A stretch of DNA of 9,930 nucleotides, from the NCBI GenBank assembly GCA_001800495.1, contig MGVM01000061.1, forward strand, positions 1 through 9,930, given 5' to 3'. The notes below the pieces were generated by a model that saw only the letters and a program-made list of their open reading frames with translations, ran no database searches and was not told the DNA's origin. Every line of letters starts with the position of its first letter. Within the stretch, counting starts at the first letter, position 1. This DNA comes from Elusimicrobia bacterium RIFOXYB2_FULL_48_7 (GTDB lineage: Bacteria > Elusimicrobiota > Endomicrobiia > CG1-02-37-114 > XYA2-FULL-39-19). This document shows positions 1 to 6,368 of this stretch, in pieces. The position numbers were made by a program, and so were the translations under genes.

Positions 1-476
1 TCATGAACAAAACCATCGACGCGCCAAGGGCAAACCTTTCGTCCTACGCGCCCCGCATGCTGATATTGCAGATCCCGCAGTCAAAGATTGGCGGCCTTAT
101 CGGCCCCGGAGGAAAGAACATCCGCCAGATACTCGAGGAAACAGGCACCCAGATCGACATCGAGGATGACGGCAGAGTCTTTATTTCCAGCCTGGATGAA
201 AAAGGCATAGACCTCGCGAGGCAGAGAGTGGAAGCCCTGACCGCGGAAGTTGAAATAGGTAAAATTTACAAGGCCAGAGTAGTGAAAATCATGGAATTCG
301 GCGCTTTCGTGGAAGTGATGCCCGGGAAAGAAGGGCTGGTCCATATCTCACAGCTTGCCGAGAAACGGGTGAATAAAGTCACCGATATCTGCAAAGAAGG
401 CGACGAGATGATAGTGAAAGCTCTTGAAATAGACAGCCAGGGCAGGTTGGTGCTGTCAAGGAAGGCGGCTCTGTAA
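1..476 (+). CDS. pnp: Polyribonucleotide nucleotidyltransferase (PNPase), C-terminal part (KH + S1)
   Basis: This is the 3' end of pnp, cut by the window edge, so the Met codon at 3 is internal (family sequence around it is like MNxAIxAPR). PNPase degrades RNA 3'->5' using phosphate and is a core enzyme of mRNA turnover in the cytoplasm. Visible parts, counting from that Met, are the KH domain at about residues 18-76 with the GxxG loop GPGGKN near 34-39, and the S1 RNA-binding domain at about 84-154 (GKIYKARVVKIMEFGAFVEV, then GLVHISQL). The two catalytic RNase PH domains lie upstream of the window. The protein ends three residues after S1 (SRKAAL), so it has no long acidic or basic tail. Two stop codons stand in tandem (TAATAA), and accB begins 4 nt after the first, which suggests one transcript. 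Identification is secure from the KH-S1 arrangement and motif spelling. Confidence 0.96.
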   Translation, partial: MNKTIDAPRANLSSYAPRMLILQIPQSKIGGLIGPGGKNIRQILEETGTQIDIEDDGRVFISSLDEKGIDLARQRVEALTAEVEIGKIYKARVVKIMEFGAFVEVMPGKEGLVHISQLAEKRVNKVTDICKEGDEMIVKALEIDSQGRLVLSRKAAL

Positions 477-480
477 TAAG

Positions 481-930
481 ATGAAAACCAATGACCCCAA
501 AAAAGAGATGATTGAAACCCTCTACAAGCTTGCGGTGCAGGAAAAGCTGGAGGAGATCGAATTCAGAGACCGGGATTTTTATGTCAGGATCAAAAGGCCC
601 GGGAAGAAAGTAAAAACAGTCGCGCGCCAGGAAACGGTGGTTATTCAGGACACCCAGGCCGCACAATCTGCGCCGGCCGCTGAGCAGGCGTATTCGCAGA
701 CGATCAAATGCCCGCTCAACGGCGTATTTTACCGGGCTCCTTCGCCTACGTCTCTTCCTTACGTCAAGGAAGGTGACGTAGTCAACCAGGGGGCGACGCT
801 TTGCATAGTTGAAGCAATGAAAGTGATGAACGAGATCAAGGCTGACAAAAAACTCAAAATCATCAAGCTCCTGGTAGAGAACGGCAAACCCGTTAATTCC
901 GGGCAGGACCTCTTCGCCATATCTGACTAA
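481..930 (+). CDS. accB: Biotin carboxyl carrier protein of acetyl-CoA carboxylase
   Basis: This is the 149-residue carrier subunit of acetyl-CoA carboxylase. It carries biotin between the biotin carboxylase and carboxyltransferase parts in the first step of fatty acid synthesis. The N-terminal helix (about 5-40) is followed by an Ala/Gln/Pro-containing linker (about 48-70) and the biotinyl domain (about 72-148). The domain has GVFYRAPSP (81-89), then EAMKVMNEIKA with the biotin acceptor Lys at about 114. Length and layout are typical. The usual EAMKM is EAMKV here, and the Gly usually found just after (DKSGTV-like) is replaced in DKKLKI. The partner accC, often the next gene, is absent; a small winged-helix gene follows after 7 nt. 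No strong ribosome binding site is visible; coupling to the pnp stop 4 nt upstream is plausible. A carrier for another biotin enzyme is possible, but the N-terminal helix favours AccB. Confidence 0.93.
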   Translation: MKTNDPKKEMIETLYKLAVQEKLEEIEFRDRDFYVRIKRPGKKVKTVARQETVVIQDTQAAQSAPAAEQAYSQTIKCPLNGVFYRAPSPTSLPYVKEGDVVNQGATLCIVEAMKVMNEIKADKKLKIIKLLVENGKPVNSGQDLFAISD

Positions 931-937
931 TTTTTCT

Positions 938-1138
938 ATGGAAGAAACAATCGGCGTAGTTGCAGGCAAAATCTGGCATTACCTTTCAAGCCACGAAAAA
1001 GTTGACGCGGTGAAAATAAAATTTCACCTTAAGATCAGTAATTCAACGCTTTTCATGGCGCTTGGCTGGCTTGCCCGCGAAAACAAGATAAAAATGAACC
1101 AGGAGAAAGACGTTCTGTTCGTTTCCCTGGTAAAATAA
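938..1138 (+). CDS. Small winged helix-turn-helix protein (DUF2582-like)
   Basis: This is a 66-residue protein that looks like a single winged-helix domain of the DUF2582 type. Residues 1-18 (MEETIGVVAGKIWHYLSS) match the family's opening helix. They are followed by a VDAVKIKFHLKIS segment and a likely recognition helix around 34-47 (SNSTLFMALGWLAR). The wing is formed by the last strands (KIKMNQEKDVLFVSLVK). Nothing else is present: no sensor, no membrane segment. The molecular role is not established from sequence; DNA binding is inferred from the fold. It lies between accB (7 nt upstream) and ftsK (6 nt downstream), which makes co-transcription very likely. The leader TTTTTCT contains no Shine-Dalgarno sequence, so translation may depend on coupling to accB. 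Confident as a gene; moderately confident on the family; target unknown. Confidence 0.82.
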   Translation: MEETIGVVAGKIWHYLSSHEKVDAVKIKFHLKISNSTLFMALGWLARENKIKMNQEKDVLFVSLVK

Positions 1139-1144
1139 AACCCT

Positions 1145-3403
1145 ATGTCTTCAGGCATGTTCAAGTCAAACAGGTCTTACCGGAATAAAGTCCAGAACAC
1201 AATATTTCAGGCCAAAACCAAGGCAAAAGACGGGAAATCAAGCGTATTAAAGGCGATCACGCTCCTGGTCCTCGGGATTGCCATGCTTTACTGCGTCGTT
1301 ATGCCGGAACAGTCGGGCATCATAGGCAGGTGGTTTGCCAAGCAGTTCGGGTTCATGTTCGGAAAGGCTGCCCTTGTCTTTCCGTTGTTCCTGATAGCTT
1401 TCTCCGTAGAACTGTTCAGGACAAAAAAAGTAAAAACGCTGAGCATGGTAACAGGACTGTGTGTTTTCCTGTCTTCCTGCGCCCTGCTTTCGATGATAGG
1501 GTTCTTCCAGGATACAAATCACGGTGGAAAAATCGGTGTTATCCTGCGCGATTTTTTCATGCGCCTTTTCGGCCCTATAGGCGCCACGGTCGTGATTTCG
1601 CTTGCCCTCATTTATACCTTGTCCGTATTTTTCAATATATCCCTTATTGATGTGGTCCGCTATGTATTCAAGAGCATCAATGAGGACATCAGGCAATGGC
1701 AGGGCGCCAGGGAAAAATCCAGGAAACCCGGAGCCGGGAGGCCCGTCTCAGCCGCAAAGAAGGCAGAGCCGCAGCTCCAGCCGGAGATCACTCTCCCCAG
1801 GCCCGCGCCCAGGATTATTGAACAGCCCAAGCCCGTAATCCCGGTAACACCGCAGATAAAAGAATCCAAGCCAAAAATTGAACCGAAGCTGGAAAAACCG
1901 AAAATTGACAAGGCGGCAGTGAACGCGGCCGCGCCCGTGCTCGCAAAACCGCCTGTGGAATACAAGCTCCCGCCTCTTGATATTCTTTCAACTACACCCC
2001 AGCTGGACCAGGAATACCAGCATGAAGCGCTCATACAGAAAGCGGCTATCCTGGAACAGACCCTTGCGAGCTTCGGCGTGATGGCAAAGGTCAACGATAT
2101 AGTCCCTGGCCCTACGGTTACCCGTTTCGACCTTACGCCAGACCCTGGGGTAAAAATACAGCAGATTACCGCGCTTAACAACGACCTGGCGCTTGCCCTG
2201 AAAGTCCAAAGCGTGCGTATGGTCGCCCCCGTTCCCGGGAAAGCAGCCGTCGGGGTTGAAATCCCGAATCCCAAAGGGAGAATTATAGGTATCAGGGAAA
2301 TATTCTCTTCACAGGAATTTCAGAACTCAAAATCAAAATTAAGCATAGGCTTGGGAAAAACGGCTGACGGCAGGCCGGTTGTAACTGACATAATACCGAT
2401 GCCGCATCTTTTGATTGCGGGCGCTACCGGCTCGGGCAAAAGCGTCTGTATTCATTCCATTCTTACTTCAATTCTTTACAAGGCGCGCCCTGACGAGGTG
2501 AAGTTCCTGCTCATCGACCCGAAACGCCTTGAGCTGCCGGCTTACAACGGGTTGCCTCACGTTTACGACCCCACGGTTCCGCCGGAAAAGGCCCAGGTGA
2601 TTACCAACCCGAAGCATTCCGCTAAAGCGCTTGGTTCGCTTGTAAAAGTGATGGAACAGCGCTATGAAAAGTTTGCCAAGGCCAACGTGAGGAACATTGA
2701 CGGTTATAACGAATACGCACTTGCAAACAACTTGGCCAAGGAATTTTATATTGTTGTCATTATAGACGAACTTGCTGACCTTATGCTGTTAATGGCCAAG
2801 GAAGTGGAAGACAACATCCAGCGCCTTGCGCAGATGGCAAGAGCGGTAGGAATACACCTTCTGCTTGCCACCCAGCGCCCGTCGGTTGACGTTATAACAG
2901 GCGTTATAAAAGCTAACCTTTCTTCCAGGATAGCGTTCCAGGTGCTCTCAAAGGTTGATTCCAGGGTCATTCTGGACGCCATGGGGGCGGAGGACCTGCT
3001 TGGCAGGGGGGACATGCTCTTCCTGCCTACCGGAGCGCCCAAAGCAGAGCGTATACAGGGTTCCTATGTCTCGGAGAAAGAAGTTGAATCGATAGTCACG
3101 TTCATTAAAAAGCAGGGCATTCAGCCTTCATATGATGAATTCTTAAAGAAAGAGACGGAAGGCCATGGCGAGAAAGACGAAAAACTTGAAGATTATATAA
3201 AGGAAGCTCTTAAACTGGTGCAGGAAAGAAAAAGGGTCTCACAGGATCTCCTGAAAGCGCATTTTGGTTCATCAGCCCGCGCTACAGATATTTTGAGCCG
3301 GCTTGAAATGAACGGTTTTATTTTCAAGCCTGAAGGCACCAACAAGTGGCATATAAATTTTGAAAAAATAGACGAATACCTTTCTTCCCAGCCTGCAGGT
3401 TAG
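1145..3403 (+). CDS. ftsK: FtsK/SpoIIIE family DNA translocase
   Basis: This 752-residue membrane-anchored DNA pump moves chromosome DNA through the division septum and, in known cases, activates Xer recombination. Four hydrophobic segments lie near residues 35-53, 74-91, 99-121 and 143-165. A Pro/Lys-rich linker follows at about 190-275, much shorter than in E. coli FtsK. The alpha domain covers about 285-415. The motor domain has Walker A GATGSGKS at 426-433, LLIDPKRLELPAYNGLPH at about 455-472, Walker B IVVIIDELADL ending near 546, and LATQRPSVDVITGVIKAN at 575-591. A C-terminal gamma-like winged helix occupies about 680-745 (VSQDLLKAHFGSSARATDILSRLEMNGF region). An extra segment of about 8 residues (TVPPEKAQ, 477-484) separates PHVYDP from VITNPK compared with E. 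coli FtsK and SpoIIIE as I recall them. The start at 1145 is chosen for its close spacing to the previous gene; Met at 1157 is an alternative. A XerC/D-type recombinase is encoded at 7051-7941. Confidence 0.96.
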   Translation: MSSGMFKSNRSYRNKVQNTIFQAKTKAKDGKSSVLKAITLLVLGIAMLYCVVMPEQSGIIGRWFAKQFGFMFGKAALVFPLFLIAFSVELFRTKKVKTLSMVTGLCVFLSSCALLSMIGFFQDTNHGGKIGVILRDFFMRLFGPIGATVVISLALIYTLSVFFNISLIDVVRYVFKSINEDIRQWQGAREKSRKPGAGRPVSAAKKAEPQLQPEITLPRPAPRIIEQPKPVIPVTPQIKESKPKIEPKLEKPKIDKAAVNAAAPVLAKPPVEYKLPPLDILSTTPQLDQEYQHEALIQKAAILEQTLASFGVMAKVNDIVPGPTVTRFDLTPDPGVKIQQITALNNDLALALKVQSVRMVAPVPGKAAVGVEIPNPKGRIIGIREIFSSQEFQNSKSKLSIGLGKTADGRPVVTDIIPMPHLLIAGATGSGKSVCIHSILTSILYKARPDEVKFLLIDPKRLELPAYNGLPHVYDPTVPPEKAQVITNPKHSAKALGSLVKVMEQRYEKFAKANVRNIDGYNEYALANNLAKEFYIVVIIDELADLMLLMAKEVEDNIQRLAQMARAVGIHLLLATQRPSVDVITGVIKANLSSRIAFQVLSKVDSRVILDAMGAEDLLGRGDMLFLPTGAPKAERIQGSYVSEKEVESIVTFIKKQGIQPSYDEFLKKETEGHGEKDEKLEDYIKEALKLVQERKRVSQDLLKAHFGSSARATDILSRLEMNGFIFKPEGTNKWHINFEKIDEYLSSQPAG

Positions 3404-3405
3404 TC

Positions 3406-4107
3406 ATGAAAAAAACCATAGTTGCCTTTCTGTTCTTGTTCCTTGCTGTTCCTTTTTTGAACGCCCAGGGCAAAAAACCCTTGCTGGACGAGATTCTTGC
3501 GAGAATAGCTGAAAATGAAACTAAAATCAAGTCCATTGAACTTGAATTCTCCCAGGAAATGAGCTTTTCCATCATCAATGAAACAAATACTTTCATTGGC
3601 CAGTTGAAATACAAGCATCCCGACAAGTTATATTACCAGACGTTCACCTCCCCTGCAAAGGACAAAATAAAGCAGGTGATAGTTTCAAACGGGGAAAAAC
3701 TCTGGGCGTATAATGTTGAGGCCAACCAGGTTCTGGTGGACCAGTGGAAAAACTGGAAGGGCATCGGTTACTTCCTGCCGGGGCTCTATAACCCCAAGGG
3801 TAAAGTGACAGACCTCAACAAAACTTACAAATTCGTCCTTGATTCTGAAGACGAGAAAAATTATATCCTCCTGCTGACCCCCAAAAAGAAGATCAAGTCA
3901 ATGTTTGACGCCCAACTGGGCAGTTCATTTAAATTCTATCTCTGGATTTCAAAGACGGACTATTACCCGGTAAAAAGCAAGTTCATCGCTGAAAATATCA
4001 CCGCAACCACCGAGATACTGTCGTACAAGCCGGGTGCTGAAATACCGGATGAAACATTCAACTTCAAAATCCCCGAAGGCGCCGAAGTGTTGAGGATGTT
4101 CAAATAA
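3406..4107 (+). CDS. lolA: LolA-like periplasmic outer-membrane lipoprotein carrier
   Basis: This 233-residue secreted protein resembles LolA, which takes lipoproteins from the inner-membrane LolCDE transporter across the periplasm. The N-terminus is a clear Sec signal peptide: MKKT, hydrophobic core IVAFLFLFLAVPF, likely cleavage after LNA at residue 20. There is no lipobox, so it should be soluble. The mature part has the LolA-type order: a helix with KIKSIELEFSQ (40-50), GQLKYKHPDKLYYQTFTSP (65-83) as in the family's G..rP.k......P pattern, VSNGEKLWAYN (93-103) like the v..G..lw.Y. motif, and IPDETFNFKIPEGAEV (213-228) at the end. It begins 2 nt after the ftsK stop and ends 2 nt before pgsA, so it is part of the same tight string. 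The order ftsK-lolA is also found in some other bacteria. No lolB is seen. A LolA-fold protein with another hydrophobic cargo is the main alternative. Confidence 0.85.
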   Translation: MKKTIVAFLFLFLAVPFLNAQGKKPLLDEILARIAENETKIKSIELEFSQEMSFSIINETNTFIGQLKYKHPDKLYYQTFTSPAKDKIKQVIVSNGEKLWAYNVEANQVLVDQWKNWKGIGYFLPGLYNPKGKVTDLNKTYKFVLDSEDEKNYILLLTPKKKIKSMFDAQLGSSFKFYLWISKTDYYPVKSKFIAENITATTEILSYKPGAEIPDETFNFKIPEGAEVLRMFK

Positions 4108-4109
4108 CA

Positions 4110-4724
4110 ATGATCAATCTTTTCAATAAAGTAAACATTGCCACAAAACTTACCTTGCTGCGCATAGTCCTGGTGCCTTTTTTTATGACATTCATGTTCT
4201 TTGACAATGTCTGGACCAGGGTTTTTGCCCTTTTTATTTTCATCATCGCGGGCGTCACTGACCTTTTTGACGGGATGCTTGCCCGTAAATTCAAGTCAGT
4301 CACGAAATTTGGAATTTTCCTGGACCCGCTGGCGGATAAACTTATAATATCGGCGGCATTCATCTCATTCGTAAGCCTGAAAGAACTGCACATCCCGGCA
4401 TGGATGGTGGTCTTCATAATCTCCAGGGATTTCATAATCACCGGCCTGCGCCTGGTGGCGGTTTCACACGACAGGGTGATAGCCGCCGACAAGACAGGAA
4501 AATTCAAAACCACATCCCAGATTGTCGGTATTATCATCATCCTTTTGATTCTGATCATGAATTCATTTAAAAAGCATATTCTGATGACCTATCCCTTCAT
4601 GGGGCAGTTTCTTTCGCACGCTCCTTTCTGGATAATGTTATACGTGACGGTGCTCACGGTTTATTCAGGAGTCGCATACCTCAACAAGAACAAGGATGTT
4701 CTCATCCTGGACACCGAGAAATGA
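4110..4724 (+). CDS. pgsA: CDP-diacylglycerol-glycerol-3-phosphate 3-phosphatidyltransferase
   Basis: This 204-residue inner-membrane enzyme joins CDP-diacylglycerol and glycerol 3-phosphate to make phosphatidylglycerol phosphate, the committed step to phosphatidylglycerol. The CDP-alcohol phosphatidyltransferase motif D-x2-DG-x2-AR-x8-G-x3-D-x3-D is complete: D51, D54-G55, A58-R59, G68, D72 and D76. The preceding N-terminal NKVNIATKLTLLRIVLVPFF is the usual opening of PgsA. Several hydrophobic helices follow (about 36-50, 79-97, 130-150, 165-190), and SRDFIITGLR near 104-114 is a further conserved segment. Length is normal. PgsA is preferred over phosphatidylserine or cardiolipin synthases of the same fold because the next gene encodes the matching phosphatase. 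Its stop overlaps the pgpA start by 4 nt. A GAGGA sequence near 4092 is too far upstream to be a confident ribosome binding site. Confidence 0.94.
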   Translation: MINLFNKVNIATKLTLLRIVLVPFFMTFMFFDNVWTRVFALFIFIIAGVTDLFDGMLARKFKSVTKFGIFLDPLADKLIISAAFISFVSLKELHIPAWMVVFIISRDFIITGLRLVAVSHDRVIAADKTGKFKTTSQIVGIIIILLILIMNSFKKHILMTYPFMGQFLSHAPFWIMLYVTVLTVYSGVAYLNKNKDVLILDTEK

Positions 4725-5176
4725 GGAAAAAAATAGTTTTGCTCCTTTCATCAGGGCTGGGCGCCGGCTACATTCCGCTTGCGCCGGGAACTTTTGGAAC
4801 CCTTTTGGCGTCTATTGTGTACCTTTGGGTAATGCCCGTTAATCCGATAGCCTATTTGATTGTTCTTTCAGCCTTGGCTCTGGTTTCAGTTTTTATCTCG
4901 GCTGCAGCTGATAAAATATACGGAACAGAAGATAGCCGCAGGATTGTGATAGACGAAGTAATCGGTTTTTTAATCACAATGGCATTTTTGCCGAAAACAT
5001 TTACCATTGTGTTCATCGGGTTCGCTCTTTTCAGGTTTTTTGACGTAGTAAAGCCGCTTTTCATAAAGAGAATTCAGAAACTCAGCGGCGGATGGGGAAT
5101 AGTAGCGGACGACGTACTCGCAGGAATATATAGCAATATCATCCTTCAGGTATTAATACGAACAGTAAAAATCTAA
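4721..5176 (+). CDS. pgpA: Phosphatidylglycerophosphatase A
   Basis: This 151-residue membrane enzyme removes the phosphate from phosphatidylglycerol phosphate to give phosphatidylglycerol, directly following PgsA in the pathway. All PgpA blocks are present: GYIPLAPGTFGTL (16-28), the acidic metal-site block RRIVIDEVIG (73-82), LFRFFDVVKP (103-112) and GGWGIVADDVLAG (123-135) with the Asp pair at 130-131. Hydrophobic segments lie between these (about 28-62 and 83-103). The family's KPxPI sequence reads KPLFI here, a small departure. The ATGA overlap with pgsA points to translational coupling, making enzyme and phosphatase together. It is the last member of the tight gene string; 70 nt containing a hairpin then separate it from recA. 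Confidence 0.95.
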   Translation: MRKKIVLLLSSGLGAGYIPLAPGTFGTLLASIVYLWVMPVNPIAYLIVLSALALVSVFISAAADKIYGTEDSRRIVIDEVIGFLITMAFLPKTFTIVFIGFALFRFFDVVKPLFIKRIQKLSGGWGIVADDVLAGIYSNIILQVLIRTVKI

Positions 5177-5181
5177 AACAC

Positions 5182-5221
5182 AGGAGAAAGTAGAGTGCCC
5201 CATACCCTTCTAAGCGGGTAA
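5182..5221 (+). CDS. Possible 8-codon leader ORF before recA
   Basis: A GTG codon at 5195 opens an 8-codon ORF ending in TAA at 5219-5221; its product would read (V/M)PHTLLSG. It is preceded by AGGAG at 5182-5186 with 8 nt spacing, which is a good Shine-Dalgarno arrangement and otherwise has no obvious use. Nearly all of the ORF lies within the hairpin 5196-5230, so a ribosome translating it would open that stem. This is inference from the SD, start and stop only; so short an ORF can arise by chance. The feature span includes the ribosome binding site; the coding part is 5195-5221. Confidence 0.3.
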
Positions 5222-5230
5222 CATGGGGCA
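5196..5230 (+). promoter_or_regulatory. Hairpin in the recA leader
   Basis: An inverted repeat, TGCCCCA (5196-5202) with TGGGGCA (5224-5230), continues directly into TACCC (5203-5207) with GGGTA (5216-5220), leaving an 8-nt loop (TTCTAAGC) and a 3-nt bulge ACA (5221-5223). That is 12 base pairs, mostly G-C. There is no T-tract after it, so it is not a standard terminator. The 3' arm ends 5 nt before the recA ribosome binding site. It could be a leader regulatory structure or a dispersed palindromic repeat; the sequence alone cannot decide. Confidence 0.6.
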
Positions 5231-5235
5231 TTCAC

Positions 5236-5241
5236 AAGGAG
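5236..5241 (+). promoter_or_regulatory. recA ribosome binding site AAGGAG
   Basis: AAGGAG lies 5 nt before the ATG at 5247. It decides the recA start: the in-frame ATG at 5223 falls inside the hairpin arm and has no comparable site, and its extra residues (MGHSQGDE) do not resemble RecA. Confidence 0.85.
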
Positions 5242-5246
5242 ACGAA

Positions 5247-6317
5247 ATGTCAAAAGACGAAAAAGCAAAAGCATTGGAATCAGCTATCACCCAGATTGAA
5301 AAGGACTTCGGCAAGGAAGCAATTATGAAATTAGGTGAAAAATCGCCCAGGATGATGATGGAAACTATCCCGACCGGCGCCCTTCCGCTTGATGTGGCAA
5401 TGGGTGTAGGCGGCGTGCCCCGTGGCAGGATAATTGAAATATTCGGCCCTGAAGCTGGTGGCAAATCAACGCTGGCGATGATAATAGCTGCTCAGGCGCA
5501 GAAACTGGGCGGCATATCCGCTTATATTGATGCGGAACACGCTTTTGATCCCACTTACGCAAAAAACCTTGGCCTTGATGTTGAAAATCTATACATCTCC
5601 CAGCCGGATTCTGGAGAGCAGGCCCTTGAGATTACCGAGCGCCTTGTGCGTTCCGGCGCGGTTGACGTTATAGTGATCGATTCTGTCGCCGCGCTCGTGC
5701 CGAAAGCGGAAATCGAAGGCGAGATGGGAGAGACCCAGATAGGCCTCCAGGCGCGCCTTATGTCGCACGCCCTTAGAAAACTTACCTCCTGCATATCCAA
5801 ATCAAAAGCTGTGGTCATATTCATAAACCAGATACGCCACAAGGTCGGCATAATGTTCGGAAATCCTGAAACCACACCCGGCGGCCTCGCGCTTAAATTC
5901 TATTCTTCGATCCGCCTTGATATCCGCTCGATTGAAAAAATCAAAAAGGGCGACGAAATCGTAGGCAACAGAGTCCGCGTGAAAGTAGTGAAAAACAAAG
6001 TCGCGCCGCCGTTCAGGCAGGCGGAATTCGAGATCATCTTCGGCCTGGGAATCCCGCGCGAAGGATTCCTGATAGATATGGGTATTGAAAACCAGGTGCT
6101 TGAAAAAACAGGAACCTGGATTATCTACAAAGGCGAAAAAATAGCCCAGGGCTATGACCAGGCGAAAGTTTACCTGAAAGAAAACCCTTCTGTCGCAGAT
6201 GAAATAGAAAAACTCATAAAAGAAAAGCTGCTCCCGGGAAGAAATGTAATGCAGGACAGCAGCGACGTTAAAACAGAAAAACAGGAAAAACCTGAAAGCT
6301 CAAAAAAACGCAAATAA
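5247..6317 (+). CDS. recA: Recombinase RecA
   Basis: This 356-residue recombinase forms filaments on single-stranded DNA, drives strand exchange and, in cells with LexA, triggers its cleavage. From the ATG at 5247: N-terminal helix with IEKDFGKEAIMKLGE (17-31), P-loop GPEAGGKST (67-75), catalytic Glu in YIDAEHAFDP (E97), Walker B VIVIDSVAAL (141-150), loop L1 region EGEMGETQIGLQARLMS (157-173), NQIR at 194-197 and loop L2 GNPETTPGG (205-213). The C-terminal domain ends in a Lys/Glu/Ser-rich tail (about 335-356), basic at the very end (KKRK). The P-loop differs from the E. coli GPESSGKTT, with Gly replacing the second Ser and Ser the first Thr; both keep ATP binding plausible. Start chosen from the AAGGAG site. 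No recX or lexA lies beside it; no LexA box could be recognised. It is preceded by the leader hairpin and may have its own regulation. Confidence 0.98.
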   Translation: MSKDEKAKALESAITQIEKDFGKEAIMKLGEKSPRMMMETIPTGALPLDVAMGVGGVPRGRIIEIFGPEAGGKSTLAMIIAAQAQKLGGISAYIDAEHAFDPTYAKNLGLDVENLYISQPDSGEQALEITERLVRSGAVDVIVIDSVAALVPKAEIEGEMGETQIGLQARLMSHALRKLTSCISKSKAVVIFINQIRHKVGIMFGNPETTPGGLALKFYSSIRLDIRSIEKIKKGDEIVGNRVRVKVVKNKVAPPFRQAEFEIIFGLGIPREGFLIDMGIENQVLEKTGTWIIYKGEKIAQGYDQAKVYLKENPSVADEIEKLIKEKLLPGRNVMQDSSDVKTEKQEKPESSKKRK

Positions 6318-6319
6318 AA

Positions 6320-6368
6320 TGTCATTGCGAGGCCGGCTGACAAAGGAAGGCGCGCCGTGGCAATCCCG
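6320..6368. repeat. REP-like dispersed repeat (TCATTGCGAGG ... CGTGGCAATCCCG)
   Basis: The sequence between recA and the next gene opens with TGTCATTGCGAGG and closes with CGTGGCAATCCCG. These ends match, from memory, a well-known kind of short intergenic repeat found in many bacterial genomes. The ends are imperfectly palindromic: ATTGC (6324-6328) pairs with GCAAT (6360-6364), and GGC (6331-6333) with GCC (6354-6356). The centre contains the palindrome GGCGCGCC (6349-6356). Only one copy lies in this window, so repeat status rests on recognition, not on copies seen here. It overlaps the likely start of the following gene. Confidence 0.65.
6344..6350 (+). promoter_or_regulatory. Ribosome binding site inside the repeat
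   Basis: AGGAAGG ends 6 nt before the GTG at 6357 and supports that codon as the start of the hydrolase gene. Both the site and the GTG lie inside the repeat element. Confidence 0.55.

Noticed and set aside
379..969. Minus-strand ORF of 196 codons opposite pnp, accB and the wHTH gene
   Set aside because: It spans three confident + strand genes and shows no family resemblance; an antisense shadow.
1660..2274. Long minus-strand ORF of 204 codons opposite ftsK
   Set aside because: It lies wholly opposite the well-supported ftsK frame, its product is low-complexity (Gly/Ser/Thr/Ile-rich) with no recognisable domain, and no ribosome binding site or context supports it.
5150..5159. Perfect palindrome GTATTAATAC before recA, considered as an operator
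   Set aside because: It lies inside the end of pgpA, does not extend beyond 10 bp, matches no LexA box I know, and AT palindromes of this size are common by chance.
5223..5246. Upstream ATG at 5223 as the recA start
   Set aside because: It lies in the hairpin arm, has no good ribosome binding site, and the extra residues are unlike RecA; AAGGAG points to 5247.
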